Notes: generated by a model from the letters alone, not told the origin. Positions 40,177 to 50,930 are shown, counted from the stretch's first letter. The stretch is DNA of 64,000 bases from Parvibaculum sp046297875 (GCF_046297875.1 NZ_JBKBHD010000001.1:1-64000); one strand, 5' to 3'. A program made the numbers and translations.

Positions 40177-42219
40177 TTGTCCGAAGACGACGAAACAGAT
40201 CCGCATTATCCCATGCGCGCTGCCGTGAAGCGCGCGCAGGAGAATCGCGAGCTGCCGCCGGAAGACGACAAACCGCGCGGCCGGAAAAAGGCGAGCCTGC
40301 CCATGCGAATGCTCGCCTGGTTCTCGTTTGCCTTCACGGCGGTCTGCGTCGGCTTTGCCGCGCTCGTCTTTCTGACGCTTCCCGAACTTCAGCGCGCCAT
40401 CGAGCGCGGGTATACGGAAACGCTTTCCATTCGCGTACTGAACGCGGCGGATGAGGAAATCGGCATGCGCGGACGGCGCACGACGCCGACAGTGCCGCTC
40501 GGCGAAATGCCGCCCTATCTCGTCAAGGCCGTGCTTGCGACGGAGGACCGCCGCTTCTACGAGCATGGCGGTTTCGACAAGCGTGGCATCGCGCGCGCCA
40601 TGTGGAGCAATATCAAGGCATTCTCCTTTGTCGAAGGCGGATCGACGATCACGCAGCAGGTTGCGAAGAATCTCTATCTCGACAACAGCCGCACCATCTG
40701 GCGCAAGGCGCAGGAAGCGCTGATTGCCATCTGGCTCGAGAACAATCTGACGAAGGACGAAATCCTCACGCTCTATCTGAACCGCATCTATATGGGTGCC
40801 GGCAATTACGGCGTCGATGCGGCGGCACATTACTATTTCGGCAAATCGGTGCGCGATGTCTCGCTTGCCGAGGCAGCCATTCTTGCCGGACTTCCCAAGG
40901 CGCCGAGCCACTTTGCGCCGACGAACGATCTCGAACGCGCGCGGTCTCGCGCCAATCAGGTTCTCGACCGGCTTGTCAGCGCCGGCAGCCTGACCGAGCA
41001 GGAAGTTTCGGGCGCCCGCGCCTATCCGGCCGAGGTTCTGCCGCGCACGAAGGAAGCGGGACGGGAATATTTCGTCGACTGGGTGGCCGAGCAGACGCGG
41101 CAGCTCTTTCCCGGCATGACGGGCCGCATCACCGTGCGGACGACACTCGACCCCAAGCGCCAGAGTGCGGCCGAAGATGCGGTGCGCAAGGCGATCGAGG
41201 AAATGGGCGGCCAGCGCAATGTCTCGCAAGGCGCACTTGTCGCGCTGGCGCCGGACGGCGCGGTGCTGGCGCTTGTCGGCGGCAAATCCTATGTCGAAAG
41301 CCAGTTCAACCGGGTGACGCAGGCAAAGCGCCAACCGGGCTCGGCCTTCAAACCCATCGTCTATCTCGCCGCGCTCGAAGCCGGGTTCACGCCGGACAGC
41401 CCGGTAACGGACGAACCCGTTTCGCTGGGCGGCTGGACGCCGCGCAATGTCGCGGACCGCAACTGGGGAACGGTGACGCTCTCGACCGCGCTTGCCAATT
41501 CGGTCAACACGATCACGGTGCAGGTTGGCGACAGGATCGGCATGGACCGGATTCTCGGCGCGGCCCGCAAGCTCGGCATCGAAAGCCCGCTGCCGCGCAA
41601 CCTTTCCATCGCGCTCGGCAGCGGCGAAGTAACGCTGCTCGAACTCACCTCCGCCTATACGGCCTTTGGAAACGAGGGCCGCCGCGCCGCGCCCTACGGC
41701 ATCCGCGCCATTGAGGCGGAGAACGGCGATGTACTCTTTGCGCATCAATCCGCCGTGAAACCGGCAATCACCTCGACGCAAGCGCATGACATGACGTACA
41801 TGCTTTATCAGGTCATGACGGAAGGCACGGGCCGCTCGGCCGCACTCAGCGGCCGTCTCGCCGCCGGCAAGACCGGCACCAGCCAGGACAATCGCGATGC
41901 CTGGTTCATCGGCTATACGGGCCACGAAACGGCAGGCGTCTGGTTCGGCAATGACAACAACTCGCCGACCGAGGGTGCGGGCGGCGGCAATTTCGCGGCC
42001 ATCGCCTGGCGCAACTACATGAACGCCGCCGAGCGCAACATGGCGCCGGCCCCCCTGCCCGGCGCCGTGCGCTACCGGGATGCCTCTTTCGTGGCGGCGA
42101 CGACGCCCCGAAGCGGCTTCTTTGCCGAACTCGCCGATCTCTTCAATGCGGCACCGAAACTCGAAGGGCGCGACAGGAGCGACCGCGGCAGGCCGGATTT
42201 CCGCGTCGGCGGGCGCTGA
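40177..42219 (+). CDS. Penicillin-binding protein 1A (bifunctional peptidoglycan synthase)
   Basis: A 680-residue class A PBP. A cytoplasmic tail of ~42 residues precedes a membrane helix (about residues 45-68). The GT51 domain shows EDRRFYEHGG, GGSTITQQVAKNL and RKAQEALIAIWLE. The transpeptidase has the catalytic Ser389 in PGSAFKP, the SVN motif in ANSVNTI, and KTGTS at residues 565-569. It builds and cross-links cell wall in the periplasm. The start is TTG at 40177 after GAGGCGGTTAACC. The protein is complete, with a short charged C-terminus. Confidence 0.94.
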   Translation: MSEDDETDPHYPMRAAVKRAQENRELPPEDDKPRGRKKASLPMRMLAWFSFAFTAVCVGFAALVFLTLPELQRAIERGYTETLSIRVLNAADEEIGMRGRRTTPTVPLGEMPPYLVKAVLATEDRRFYEHGGFDKRGIARAMWSNIKAFSFVEGGSTITQQVAKNLYLDNSRTIWRKAQEALIAIWLENNLTKDEILTLYLNRIYMGAGNYGVDAAAHYYFGKSVRDVSLAEAAILAGLPKAPSHFAPTNDLERARSRANQVLDRLVSAGSLTEQEVSGARAYPAEVLPRTKEAGREYFVDWVAEQTRQLFPGMTGRITVRTTLDPKRQSAAEDAVRKAIEEMGGQRNVSQGALVALAPDGAVLALVGGKSYVESQFNRVTQAKRQPGSAFKPIVYLAALEAGFTPDSPVTDEPVSLGGWTPRNVADRNWGTVTLSTALANSVNTITVQVGDRIGMDRILGAARKLGIESPLPRNLSIALGSGEVTLLELTSAYTAFGNEGRRAAPYGIRAIEAENGDVLFAHQSAVKPAITSTQAHDMTYMLYQVMTEGTGRSAALSGRLAAGKTGTSQDNRDAWFIGYTGHETAGVWFGNDNNSPTEGAGGGNFAAIAWRNYMNAAERNMAPAPLPGAVRYRDASFVAATTPRSGFFAELADLFNAAPKLEGRDRSDRGRPDFRVGGR

Positions 42220-42291
42220 ACCGCACAGGCAATTGCGCCGCTGCGCGCGATACGCCATACAGGCGGCGTCGAACAACCGGAAATCCAGATT

Positions 42292-44088
42292 TTGGCCGCG
42301 CCTCTCCTTGCCCTTCGCGATATCCGCACCGTTTTTGCCGATCAGGTTCTGATCGCGGGCGCGAGCTTTGCGCTCGCCGCGGGCGACCGGCTGTGCCTTG
42401 TCGGGCGGAACGGCAGCGGCAAGTCGACGCTGCTGCGGATTGCGGCAGGGCTTACCGAGCCCGATGGCGGCGAGGTTTTCCGCCAGCCCGGCACGCGCAT
42501 CGCCTATCTCGAACAGGCGCCCGACTTCGGCGGGGCGGAGAGCGTTCTCGATTATGCGATGTCGGGCGGCGCGGAAGAACACAAGGCCGCCGCCGCGCTG
42601 GACGAGCTGAAACTTTCGCCATCGGCAAGCCCGGCCACGCTTTCAGGCGGCGAAGGGCGCAAGGCGGCGCTTGCCCGCGTACTTGCCGAAGAGCCGGACA
42701 TTCTGCTGCTCGACGAACCGACAAACCATCTCGATCTGCCCTCCATCGAATGGCTCGAGACGCGGCTCTCGCAGTTCCGTGGCGCCTTCATCCTCATCAG
42801 CCATGACCGCGCCTTCCTCCGGCGGCTCGCGGCGGGCTGCCTCTGGCTCGACCGCGGCATCATCCGCCGTCTCGACAAGGGCTTTGCCGCGTTCGAGGAA
42901 TGGGTGGAACAGATACTCGCCGAAGAGGAAGTGACACAGCGCAAGCTCGACAAGCTGATCGAGCAGGAAACGCAATGGTCGCGCGAAGGCATTTCCGCGC
43001 GGCGGACGCGCAACCAGGGACGTCTCAGGCGGCTCCACGCGATGCGCCGGGAGCGCGCGGCGCAGGTGCAGCAGACGGGCCGTGTGGAGCTTGCAGCCGA
43101 GGCGGGACAGGCATCCGGCTCGCTTGTCGTCGAGGCGAAGAACATCACCAAGGTCTGGCCGCAGCCCGATGGCAGCGAGCGTGTGGCCGTGCGCGACTAC
43201 TCGACGCGCATCATGCGGGGCGACAAGCTGGGCTTTATCGGCCCGAACGGCGCGGGCAAGACGACGCTTCTGAAAATTCTCACCGGCGCGCTCAAGCCTG
43301 ACAGCGGCCATGTGCGGCTCGGCACCAATCTCACGCCTGTCTATATCGACCAGTCACGCGCCTCTCTGAACCCTGAGGCGAGCCTCTGGGATACGCTGTG
43401 CGAAGGCGGCGGCGACCAGGTGATGGTGCGCGGGCGGCCGAGGCATGTCGTTTCCTATCTGCGCGATTTCCTGTTTCGCGAGTCGCAGGCGCGCCAGCCC
43501 GTGAAGGCGCTTTCGGGCGGCGAACAATGCCGCTTGCTGCTGGCGCGGGCGCTCGCCAAACCGTCGAACCTTCTCGTGCTCGACGAACCGACAAACGATC
43601 TCGACATGGAGACGCTCGATCTCTTGCAGGAAATGCTGTCCGATTACGATGGCACTGTGCTGCTGGTGAGCCATGATCGCGATTTTCTCGACCGGGTGGT
43701 CACGTCCGTTGTGGCGCTCGATGGCGAGGGCAATGCGGAAGAATATCCGGGCGGCTATACCGACTGGCAGCGCCAGCACAGGGAGCGCACAAAGCCGGAG
43801 CAGAAGCAGGCGGCTGCGGCACCGAAGGCGGAGCGCGCGAAGGCGCAGACCAAGCTCAGCTACAAGGATACCCGCGCGCTGGAAGATCTGCAGAAGCGGA
43901 TGCCGCAACTTGAAAGCGAGATTCTGGCGGCGGAGAAAAAGCTGGCCGATCCCGACCTCTACACGCGGGATGCCGACGCTTTCCATAAGCTCAGTACCGC
44001 GCTCGACAGGCTGAAAGCGGAGCTTTCGGCGGCGGAAGAGCGGTGGCTCGAGCTGGAGATGAAACGCGAGGAACTGGCTGGCGACTGA
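42292..44088 (+). CDS. uup: ABC-F family ATPase, Uup type
   Basis: A 598-residue soluble ABC-F protein with two nucleotide-binding domains: Walker A GRNGSGKST and GPNGAGKTT, signatures LSGGE twice, Walker B LLLDEPT and LVLDEPT. An ABC-F linker lies between. The C-terminal ~75 residues form the coiled coil (TRALEDLQKRMPQLESEILAAEKKL) typical of Uup, which binds branched DNA and ribosomes. The start is TTG at 42292. It lies 72 bases after PBP1a on the same strand. Confidence 0.93.
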   Translation: MAAPLLALRDIRTVFADQVLIAGASFALAAGDRLCLVGRNGSGKSTLLRIAAGLTEPDGGEVFRQPGTRIAYLEQAPDFGGAESVLDYAMSGGAEEHKAAAALDELKLSPSASPATLSGGEGRKAALARVLAEEPDILLLDEPTNHLDLPSIEWLETRLSQFRGAFILISHDRAFLRRLAAGCLWLDRGIIRRLDKGFAAFEEWVEQILAEEEVTQRKLDKLIEQETQWSREGISARRTRNQGRLRRLHAMRRERAAQVQQTGRVELAAEAGQASGSLVVEAKNITKVWPQPDGSERVAVRDYSTRIMRGDKLGFIGPNGAGKTTLLKILTGALKPDSGHVRLGTNLTPVYIDQSRASLNPEASLWDTLCEGGGDQVMVRGRPRHVVSYLRDFLFRESQARQPVKALSGGEQCRLLLARALAKPSNLLVLDEPTNDLDMETLDLLQEMLSDYDGTVLLVSHDRDFLDRVVTSVVALDGEGNAEEYPGGYTDWQRQHRERTKPEQKQAAAAPKAERAKAQTKLSYKDTRALEDLQKRMPQLESEILAAEKKLADPDLYTRDADAFHKLSTALDRLKAELSAAEERWLELEMKREELAGD

Positions 44089-44214
44089 CGGCCGATCCGG
44101 CACCCGTTAACCAGACCGCGATAATCCCTTTGACTGTTTCATGACGGCACGATTGGATGATGTTCGTGCTGATTCGCTCATGGGGGTGTAGCGGGACAGC
44201 AGACCAAATGACCT

Positions 44215-44232
44215 TGGGTCCAGAAGGACCCA
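44215..44232 (+). promoter_or_regulatory. Short hairpin directly before the DUF1214 ribosome site
   Basis: TGGGTCC-AGAA-GGACCCA is a perfect 7-base stem immediately followed by the run AGGGGGG that serves as ribosome site. It could shape translation or stability of the transcript; it has no T-run and so is unlikely to be a terminator. Confidence 0.45.
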
Positions 44233-44244
44233 CAGGGGGGATTG

Positions 44245-44832
44245 TTGAAGCTGGCCCTGAAGCTTTTGGCTACGGTGCTCGTGGCGCTCGCGTTTGGCGT
44301 GGGATCTGCGCTGCTTGCTGTCCGCTCGGGCGGACTGGGCAAAGCTGTCTCCTCCGGCCCCTGGGAAACCGACCTCACCATCGGCAGCGCCGACGCCGAT
44401 CCCTATATACGGGCGCAGGTGGCGGTGGCGGGGCTCCTCGCGCTCAACCGGAACGAAACGATCTACTTCACCGCCGCGCGCGACGGAGACGGCAATCGCC
44501 TGCGTAGCGACTGCAGCTACAAGGTCGAAGGATACGACCCGCCGGCACGCTGGTGGAGCATCACGCTTTATGGCGAGGATCACTATCTCGTTTCGAATCC
44601 GCTGCAACGCTATTCCTATGGCGGCGAGACGGTGGCGCGGAACGAGGATGGCAGCTTCACCATCATGGTCGGGCCCGAGGAAACGGACGGAAACTGGATT
44701 CCGACGGGCCAAGGCCATAGCGATGCCACATTCACCCTCACTCTCCGGCTCTACAACCCGGACGAAAATGCGGCGCGCAAACCTTCCGGGATCGTGCTGC
44801 CGCAGATTGCCAAGGAGGCATGCGCGTCATGA
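44245..44832 (+). CDS. DUF1214 domain protein (stand-alone)
   Basis: A 195-residue envelope protein with an N-terminal membrane helix (LALKLLATVLVALAFGVGSALL). The DUF1214 fold follows: ETDLTIGSADADPYIRAQVA, ETIYFTAARDGDGN, WWSITLYGEDHYLVSNPLQRYSYG and DGSFTIMVGPEE. DUF1214 is usually the second half of larger DUF1254-DUF1214 proteins; here it is separate. A TTG at 44245 fits the ribosome site spacing; TTG 44242 is possible. Its stop overlaps the next gene start as ATGA. Function unknown. Confidence 0.82.
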   Translation: MKLALKLLATVLVALAFGVGSALLAVRSGGLGKAVSSGPWETDLTIGSADADPYIRAQVAVAGLLALNRNETIYFTAARDGDGNRLRSDCSYKVEGYDPPARWWSITLYGEDHYLVSNPLQRYSYGGETVARNEDGSFTIMVGPEETDGNWIPTGQGHSDATFTLTLRLYNPDENAARKPSGIVLPQIAKEACAS

Positions 44833-45350
44833 AAACCTGGCCACTCTGGATCGCAGGCACCGTTGCGCTTGCCGCCGTGTTCCACATCCTCACTGTGTTT
44901 GCCCTGCCCTATGGCATCATGAACCGCGCCATGGCCGGCATTTCCTCGCAGGCGGGCGGCGTGAACCAGGCGGTCTATCCCGACCGGGCGACATCGGACT
45001 CGCGCGGCATCGTGCGGCCGAGCCCGGACCTGCTCTATACGGCCTGCGTCTATGACGTATCGGACCGGCCGCTGCGGTTGACCTCGCCCGTGCCGGACAC
45101 CTACTGGTCGCTTTCGGCCTTCGCGTCCAATACCGACAATTTCTTCGTGGTGAACGACCGGCAGGTCCGCAACAAGCGCATCGAGATCATCCTGACGGGG
45201 GATGAAGGACTTATTGTCGAGGGCGGTCAGCCCGTCATCGTCGCGCCGAGCACGCGCGGCATCGTGCTTTTCCGTTCGCTGGTCCCTTCGGAGGAAGCGG
45301 TGGTCGAGATCGACACGCTGCGCCGGCAGGCCAATTGCGAGCCGCTTTGA
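44829..45350 (+). CDS. DUF1254 domain protein (stand-alone)
   Basis: A 173-residue protein with an N-terminal membrane segment and a DUF1254 core: DLLYTACVYDVSDRPLRLTSPV, TYWSLSAFASNTDNFFVVND and a final RGIVLFRSLVPSEEA. It starts at ATG 44829 inside the DUF1214 stop codon. The two genes encode in reverse order the two halves of a fusion known elsewhere, so their products probably act together at the envelope. Role unknown. Confidence 0.82.
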   Translation: MKTWPLWIAGTVALAAVFHILTVFALPYGIMNRAMAGISSQAGGVNQAVYPDRATSDSRGIVRPSPDLLYTACVYDVSDRPLRLTSPVPDTYWSLSAFASNTDNFFVVNDRQVRNKRIEIILTGDEGLIVEGGQPVIVAPSTRGIVLFRSLVPSEEAVVEIDTLRRQANCEPL

Positions 45351-45447
45351 GGCTAGTTTGAGTCGCGGCCCGCTGTAGCCCTTGGGCACGGGCACTGTTA
45401 CCATTCTTCCCAACGAGAGACGACGCGCCTTCCCCGGGGAGACTTCC

Positions 45448-46488
45448 ATGAACCGCAATTTCATCATCGGCTGCATTGCCGCCGCCGTGGCCGTTGCCCT
45501 GGCCATCATCCTGGTGGTGCGGCCGGGGGGCGATGCCTCGGGCGGCCTCAAGACCGTCACCTTCGCTACCGACTGGAAGGCGCAGGCGGAACATGGCGGC
45601 TTCTATCAGGCGCTCGCCAATGGCTATTACGAGGAGGCGGGCCTCAATGTGCGCATCCTTCAGGGCGGGCCCGGCGTGAACGTGCCGCAGCTTCTGGCGG
45701 CACATACCGTGGAGTTCGGACTCGGCTCCAACAATTTCATTCCGCTCAACATCGCCGCGGCGGAAGCAGGCGCGAAGGCGGTGATGGCCTCGTTCCAGAA
45801 AGACCCGCAGGTCTTCATCACCCATCCGCGCGACGACGTGAAAAGCATTGCCGACATGAAGGGCAAGCCGATCATGGTGTCGGATGCGACGGTGAGCGCC
45901 TTCTGGCTGTGGCTGAAATCGAAATACGGTTTCGAGGACGGTCAGATCAGGAAATACACGTTCAACCTCGCGCCCTTCCTCACCGACACGAGCGCGATCC
46001 AGCAGGGCTATCTTTCCTCCGAGCCCTACATGATCCGTCAGGAAGGCGTGGAGCCGCAGGTCTTCCTTTTGTCCGACTATGGCTATCCGGGCTATGCCGC
46101 CTTCATTCTTGCGAGCGACCGGATGATCGCCGACGACCCGGAGACGGTGCAGGCTTTCGTCGATGCGAGCATCAAGGGCTGGGTCAGCTATCTCTATGGC
46201 GACCCTTCGCCCGCCAATGCGCTCATCAAGCGCGACAACCCGGAAATGAGCGATGAGGCGATCGCCAATGCGATCGCACTGATGAAGGAAAACGGCATCG
46301 TCGATTCCGGCGAGACGGGCGAACTCGGCGTGGGCGCAATGACCGATGCACGCTGGCAGCGCTTCTATAACGAGATGGTGGAAGCGGGCGTCTATGACGC
46401 GAACCTCGACCTTCACAGCGCCTATACGCTCGAGTTCGTCAATCGCGGCGCGGGTCTCGAGCTGAAGAAGGAACTGACGGGCGAATGA
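45448..46488 (+). CDS. ABC importer substrate-binding protein, NMT1/THI5 type
   Basis: A 346-residue periplasmic binding protein. An N-terminal hydrophobic signal or anchor (IIGCIAAAVAVALAIILVV) has no lipobox. The mature protein matches NMT1/THI5-like binders: TDWKAQAEHGGFYQALANGYY, AGLNVRILQGGPGVN, and later LKSKYGFEDGQI and GYPGYAAFILASDRM. Relatives carry pyrimidine (HMP/ThiY), riboflavin (RibY), nitrate or sulfonates. ATG at 45448 follows CGGGGAGACTTCC. No TPP or FMN riboswitch is visible upstream, so the substrate is open. Confidence 0.85.
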   Translation: MNRNFIIGCIAAAVAVALAIILVVRPGGDASGGLKTVTFATDWKAQAEHGGFYQALANGYYEEAGLNVRILQGGPGVNVPQLLAAHTVEFGLGSNNFIPLNIAAAEAGAKAVMASFQKDPQVFITHPRDDVKSIADMKGKPIMVSDATVSAFWLWLKSKYGFEDGQIRKYTFNLAPFLTDTSAIQQGYLSSEPYMIRQEGVEPQVFLLSDYGYPGYAAFILASDRMIADDPETVQAFVDASIKGWVSYLYGDPSPANALIKRDNPEMSDEAIANAIALMKENGIVDSGETGELGVGAMTDARWQRFYNEMVEAGVYDANLDLHSAYTLEFVNRGAGLELKKELTGE

Positions 46489-47261
46489 CGGCGGCCGGGG
46501 CGGAAGCAACGTCCTCTCTCATCGAACTCAGCGGCATCGGCAAGACCTATGCGAATGGCACGGCTGCGCTGACGGGGGTGGATGCCGCCGTGCGCGAGGG
46601 CGGATTCGTGTCGCTTGTCGGGCCTTCGGGCTGCGGCAAGAGCACGCTGCTTCGGATCATTGCGGGGCTGATCGCGGAGGATCACGGCAAGCTCGACTGG
46701 CCGGCGTCCGGCGCGCGGCCGCACGACATCGGTTTCGTCTTTCAGGATGCGACGCTGATGCCCTGGGCAAGCGTTGCCGACAATGTCTATCTGCCGCTGA
46801 AGCTGAAAGGCGTGGGCCGGACGGAAGCGGGGCCGCGCATTGCGGAGGCGCTTTCGCGCGTCGGGCTTTCCGATTTCGCATCCGCGTTCCCGCGCGAGCT
46901 TTCCGGCGGCATGAAGATGCGCGTCTCCATCGCGCGGGCGCTGGTGACGGAGCCGCCGGTGCTGCTGATGGACGAGCCCTTTGCGGCGCTCGACGAATTC
47001 ACGCGGGAGAAGCTCGACGGCGATCTTCTGGCGCTGTGGCAGGCACAGGGCTTCACCACGATCTTCGTGACGCACAGTATATATGAGTCCGTGTTCCTTT
47101 CGGAGCGCGTGCTGGTGATGGGCGCGCGGCCGGGGCGCATTCTTGCGGAAATCGAGATCGGCGAGCCCTATCCGCGCGGGCGCGATTTCCGCGAGTCCCC
47201 GCGCTATGTGGAAATCTGCGCACGGGTGAGCGCGGCGCTGCGCGAGGGGGCGGCGATATGA
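46485..47261 (+). CDS. ABC importer ATPase (nitrate/sulfonate/pyrimidine type)
   Basis: A 258-residue ATPase of the SsuB/TauB/ThiZ group. Walker A is GPSGCGKST, the Q-loop is FVFQDATLMPW, the signature is LSGGM in RELSGGMKMRV, Walker B is LLMDEPFAALDE, and the switch His is in VTHSIYESV. The motif ALDEFTREKLD is usual for this group. Starts in the binding-protein stop codon (ATGA), so coupled. Confidence 0.9.
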   Translation: MTAAGAEATSSLIELSGIGKTYANGTAALTGVDAAVREGGFVSLVGPSGCGKSTLLRIIAGLIAEDHGKLDWPASGARPHDIGFVFQDATLMPWASVADNVYLPLKLKGVGRTEAGPRIAEALSRVGLSDFASAFPRELSGGMKMRVSIARALVTEPPVLLMDEPFAALDEFTREKLDGDLLALWQAQGFTTIFVTHSIYESVFLSERVLVMGARPGRILAEIEIGEPYPRGRDFRESPRYVEICARVSAALREGAAI

Positions 47262-48064
47262 AGCGCGCCGACACGCTTTCCGCGCGGTTCATTCGCATTG
47301 CCGTGCCGGTGACGGCCGGCATCGTCTTCCTGCTCGTCTGGGAAGCCTTCGTGACGATCCGCGAGATACCGCGCTTCGTGCTGCCGGCGCCTTCGGTGAT
47401 CTTCGAGAGCCTTGTCCAGAATTTCGGTTCGCTGATGGCATCGCTCTGGGTGACGCTGCGCGTGACCATTGCGGCCTTCCTGCTCGCCATTGTCGGCGGT
47501 GTCGGGCTCGCCATCGTGTTCTCGCAGAGCCGCGCTGTCGAAACCGTGCTCTTCCCCTATGCCGTTGCGCTGCAGGTGACGCCGGTGGTTTCCATTGCGC
47601 CGCTCATCATCATCTGGGTCGGATATGACCGGGTCGAAATCGCCGTGCTGATCCTTGCCTGGATCGTCGCCTTCTTTCCGATCCTGTCCAACACGACGCT
47701 GGGCCTGCGCTCGGCGGACCACAATCTGCGCGATCTCTTCCGGCTTTATGGTGCCTCGCGGCTGCAGGTGCTGACGGAGCTGCAGCTTCCTTCCGCCCTG
47801 CCCTACATCCTTGCGGGCCTCAAGATATCCGGCGGGCTGGCGCTGATCGGAGCGGTGGTGGCGGAGTTCGTGGCGGGTTCGGGCTCGGGCAACGGGCTTG
47901 CCTGGCGGATCGTGGAGGCAGGGAACCGGCTCGACATTCCGCGCATGTTCGCGGCGCTCTTCCTGCTATCGGCGCTCGGCATCACGATCTTTTTCAGCCT
48001 GAGCCTGCTCGAAAACCGGTTGCTGCGGCGCTGGCATGAAAGCGCGGTGCGGCGGGAAAATTAG
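47258..48064 (+). CDS. ABC importer permease (SsuC/ThiX type)
   Basis: A 268-residue permease with about six membrane helices of the BPD_transp_1 family. The EAA loop is visible as LFRLYGASRLQVLTELQLPSALPYILAGLKIS, and a SGSGNGLAW motif follows. It begins within the ATPase stop (ATGA). The ribosome site is inside the preceding gene. Last gene of the three-gene importer. Confidence 0.9.
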   Translation: MKRADTLSARFIRIAVPVTAGIVFLLVWEAFVTIREIPRFVLPAPSVIFESLVQNFGSLMASLWVTLRVTIAAFLLAIVGGVGLAIVFSQSRAVETVLFPYAVALQVTPVVSIAPLIIIWVGYDRVEIAVLILAWIVAFFPILSNTTLGLRSADHNLRDLFRLYGASRLQVLTELQLPSALPYILAGLKISGGLALIGAVVAEFVAGSGSGNGLAWRIVEAGNRLDIPRMFAALFLLSALGITIFFSLSLLENRLLRRWHESAVRREN

Positions 48065-48094
48065 GCCGTCCAATCGCATCGGCGGAAATCCGCC

Positions 48095-48170
48095 GGATTC
48101 TTAATATACTCTTTTTTTATGTAATATATAAATATTCACACGATCATTGACGTTTATTGAGAAAAAACCC
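48095..48170 (+). promoter_or_regulatory. AT-rich island and promoter region of the sulfite reductase operon
   Basis: A weak hairpin (CGGCGG-aaat-CCGCCG, 48080-48095) is followed by TTCTTAATATACTCTTTTTTTATGTAATATATAAATATT and TTGACGTTTATTGAG. The block is far more AT-rich than its surroundings. It must carry the promoter of the cys genes; an exact start cannot be placed. MucR-type proteins bind such AT tracts. Confidence 0.5.
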
Positions 48171-48275
48171 ATCTTAGGCGGGAAATAGCCCGGTCCCCTT
48201 GCGTCCGGGCGCGCGCGCCCATATTCCTTCGCCGGACAAATCGCGGCGCGCATTTCCGGCATCAGGGACGCTTAC

Positions 48276-48611
48276 ATGGCTCAACACACCCGCAAGGGCG
48301 CACAATTTCAGGCAGTGACGGCAAACCGCCTCGCAGACGGCATCGTGGTCTATCTCACGGAAAATGCTGAATGGTCGGAGTCGCTACAGGAGGCCGCCGT
48401 GGCCGAAGGCAAGGAGGCAGCGGAAGCGCTGCTCGCCAGGGCCGCCCCCACCGTCGAGAACAACATCGTGGTCGAGCCCTATCTCTTCGAAGTCATCCAG
48501 GAGGATGCCGGCATCCGCGCTGCAAGCGTGCGCGAAACGATCCGGCAGGCTGGCCCGACGGTGCGGCTCGATCTCGGCAAGCAGGCGGAACTTTCCGGCG
48601 TTCATAGTTGA
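48276..48611 (+). CDS. DUF2849 protein of the sulfite reductase operon
   Basis: A 111-residue protein, DUF2849 family. It begins QFQAVTANRLADGIVVYLT and carries NNIVVEPYLFEVI, both typical. In many alphaproteobacteria this small gene sits before cysI and may support siroheme enzyme function, though no activity is proven. ATG at 48276 follows CAGGGACGC. The next gene, cysI, starts 36 bases downstream. Confidence 0.88.
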   Translation: MAQHTRKGAQFQAVTANRLADGIVVYLTENAEWSESLQEAAVAEGKEAAEALLARAAPTVENNIVVEPYLFEVIQEDAGIRAASVRETIRQAGPTVRLDLGKQAELSGVHS

Positions 48612-48647
48612 CCGACACGTTGAGCCGCAAGGCAGAGGCAGAAGTAC

Positions 48648-50292
<1,645 letters not shown>

Positions 50293-50306
<14 letters not shown>

Positions 50307-50805
50307 GAACGGCGCGTTTGTCGAGGATCAGTTCGTGACCGTCGGCGACGACGAGGCGCTGCCTGAGGGCGCCGCTATCGTATCGCTCGAACGCTGGCAG
50401 GCCGAGCGCGAGACGCTTCGCGCGCGCAATGCGCCCGTCGGCGTGCGCCTGAAAAGCGGTCAGGAACCTTCAGTGATCGCAGGCGATCTAGACAAGCTCG
50501 CGGTCGTCGCACTCGAATTTCCGGCCTATCGCAATGGCCGTGCCTATTCCTATGCGCGGCTCCTGCGCGAGCGCCATGGCTACAAGGGCGAGCTCAGGGC
50601 GGTCGGTAATGTGCTGCGCGACCAGTTCCAGTTCATGATCCGCTGCGGCTTCGATGCGCTGGAAGTTGCCGACAACATCACGCCGGAAATCTTCGCGGAA
50701 TGCGCGGGGTTCTTCACCGCCTTCTATCAGCCGGCGGCCGACGGCAAGGAGACTGTTCTTTCGCTTCGCCAACGCCTTGCCGCACGGGCACAGGCGGCAA
50801 GCTGA
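50293..50805 (+). CDS. DUF934 protein of the sulfite reductase operon
   Basis: A 170-residue DUF934 family protein that usually accompanies cysI in alphaproteobacteria. Recognisable stretches are AVVALEFPAYRNGRAYSYARLL, VGNVLRDQFQFMIRCGFDAL, and a QRLAARA tail. It overlaps the end of cysI by 14 bases, so translation is coupled. It may help supply electrons or siroheme, but this is not shown. Followed by a terminator. Confidence 0.85.
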
Positions 50806-50825
50806 CCGCAGGGCGGTACGGCACA

Positions 50826-50864
50826 CAAAAAGCCCGGCCCTCTTTCGAGGCGCCGGGCTTTCTT
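50826..50864 (+). terminator. Terminator of the sulfite reductase operon
   Basis: AAAGCCCGGC (50829-50838) pairs with GCCGGGCTTT (50852-50861), extended by CCTC/GAGG in the inner loop, followed by CTT. As flank the left arm, so it may also act on the opposite strand for the phasin gene. Confidence 0.85.
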
Positions 50865-50880
50865 ACGCAACCTTACTTTC

Positions 50881-50920
50881 CCGCGGCAATGATACGCAAC
50901 TCGGGGGGCTGTTGCCGCGG
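50881..50920 (-). repeat. Inverted repeat CCGCGGCAA/TTGCCGCGG
   Basis: Nine-base perfect arms 22 bases apart, ten bases downstream of the phasin stop on the minus strand. It lacks a T-run; it may stabilise the phasin mRNA 3' end before the terminator at 50826. Confidence 0.5.
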
Positions 50921-50930
50921 ACTCGCGCTA

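Noticed and set aside
40171..42582. An 803-codon minus-strand open frame opposite PBP1a
   Set aside because: PBP1a on the plus strand carries all GT51 and transpeptidase motifs; the antisense frame has none and only reflects third-position GC.
45351..45447. TPP or FMN riboswitch upstream of the NMT1-type importer
   Set aside because: The 97-base gap is too short and lacks the conserved THI or RFN box words.
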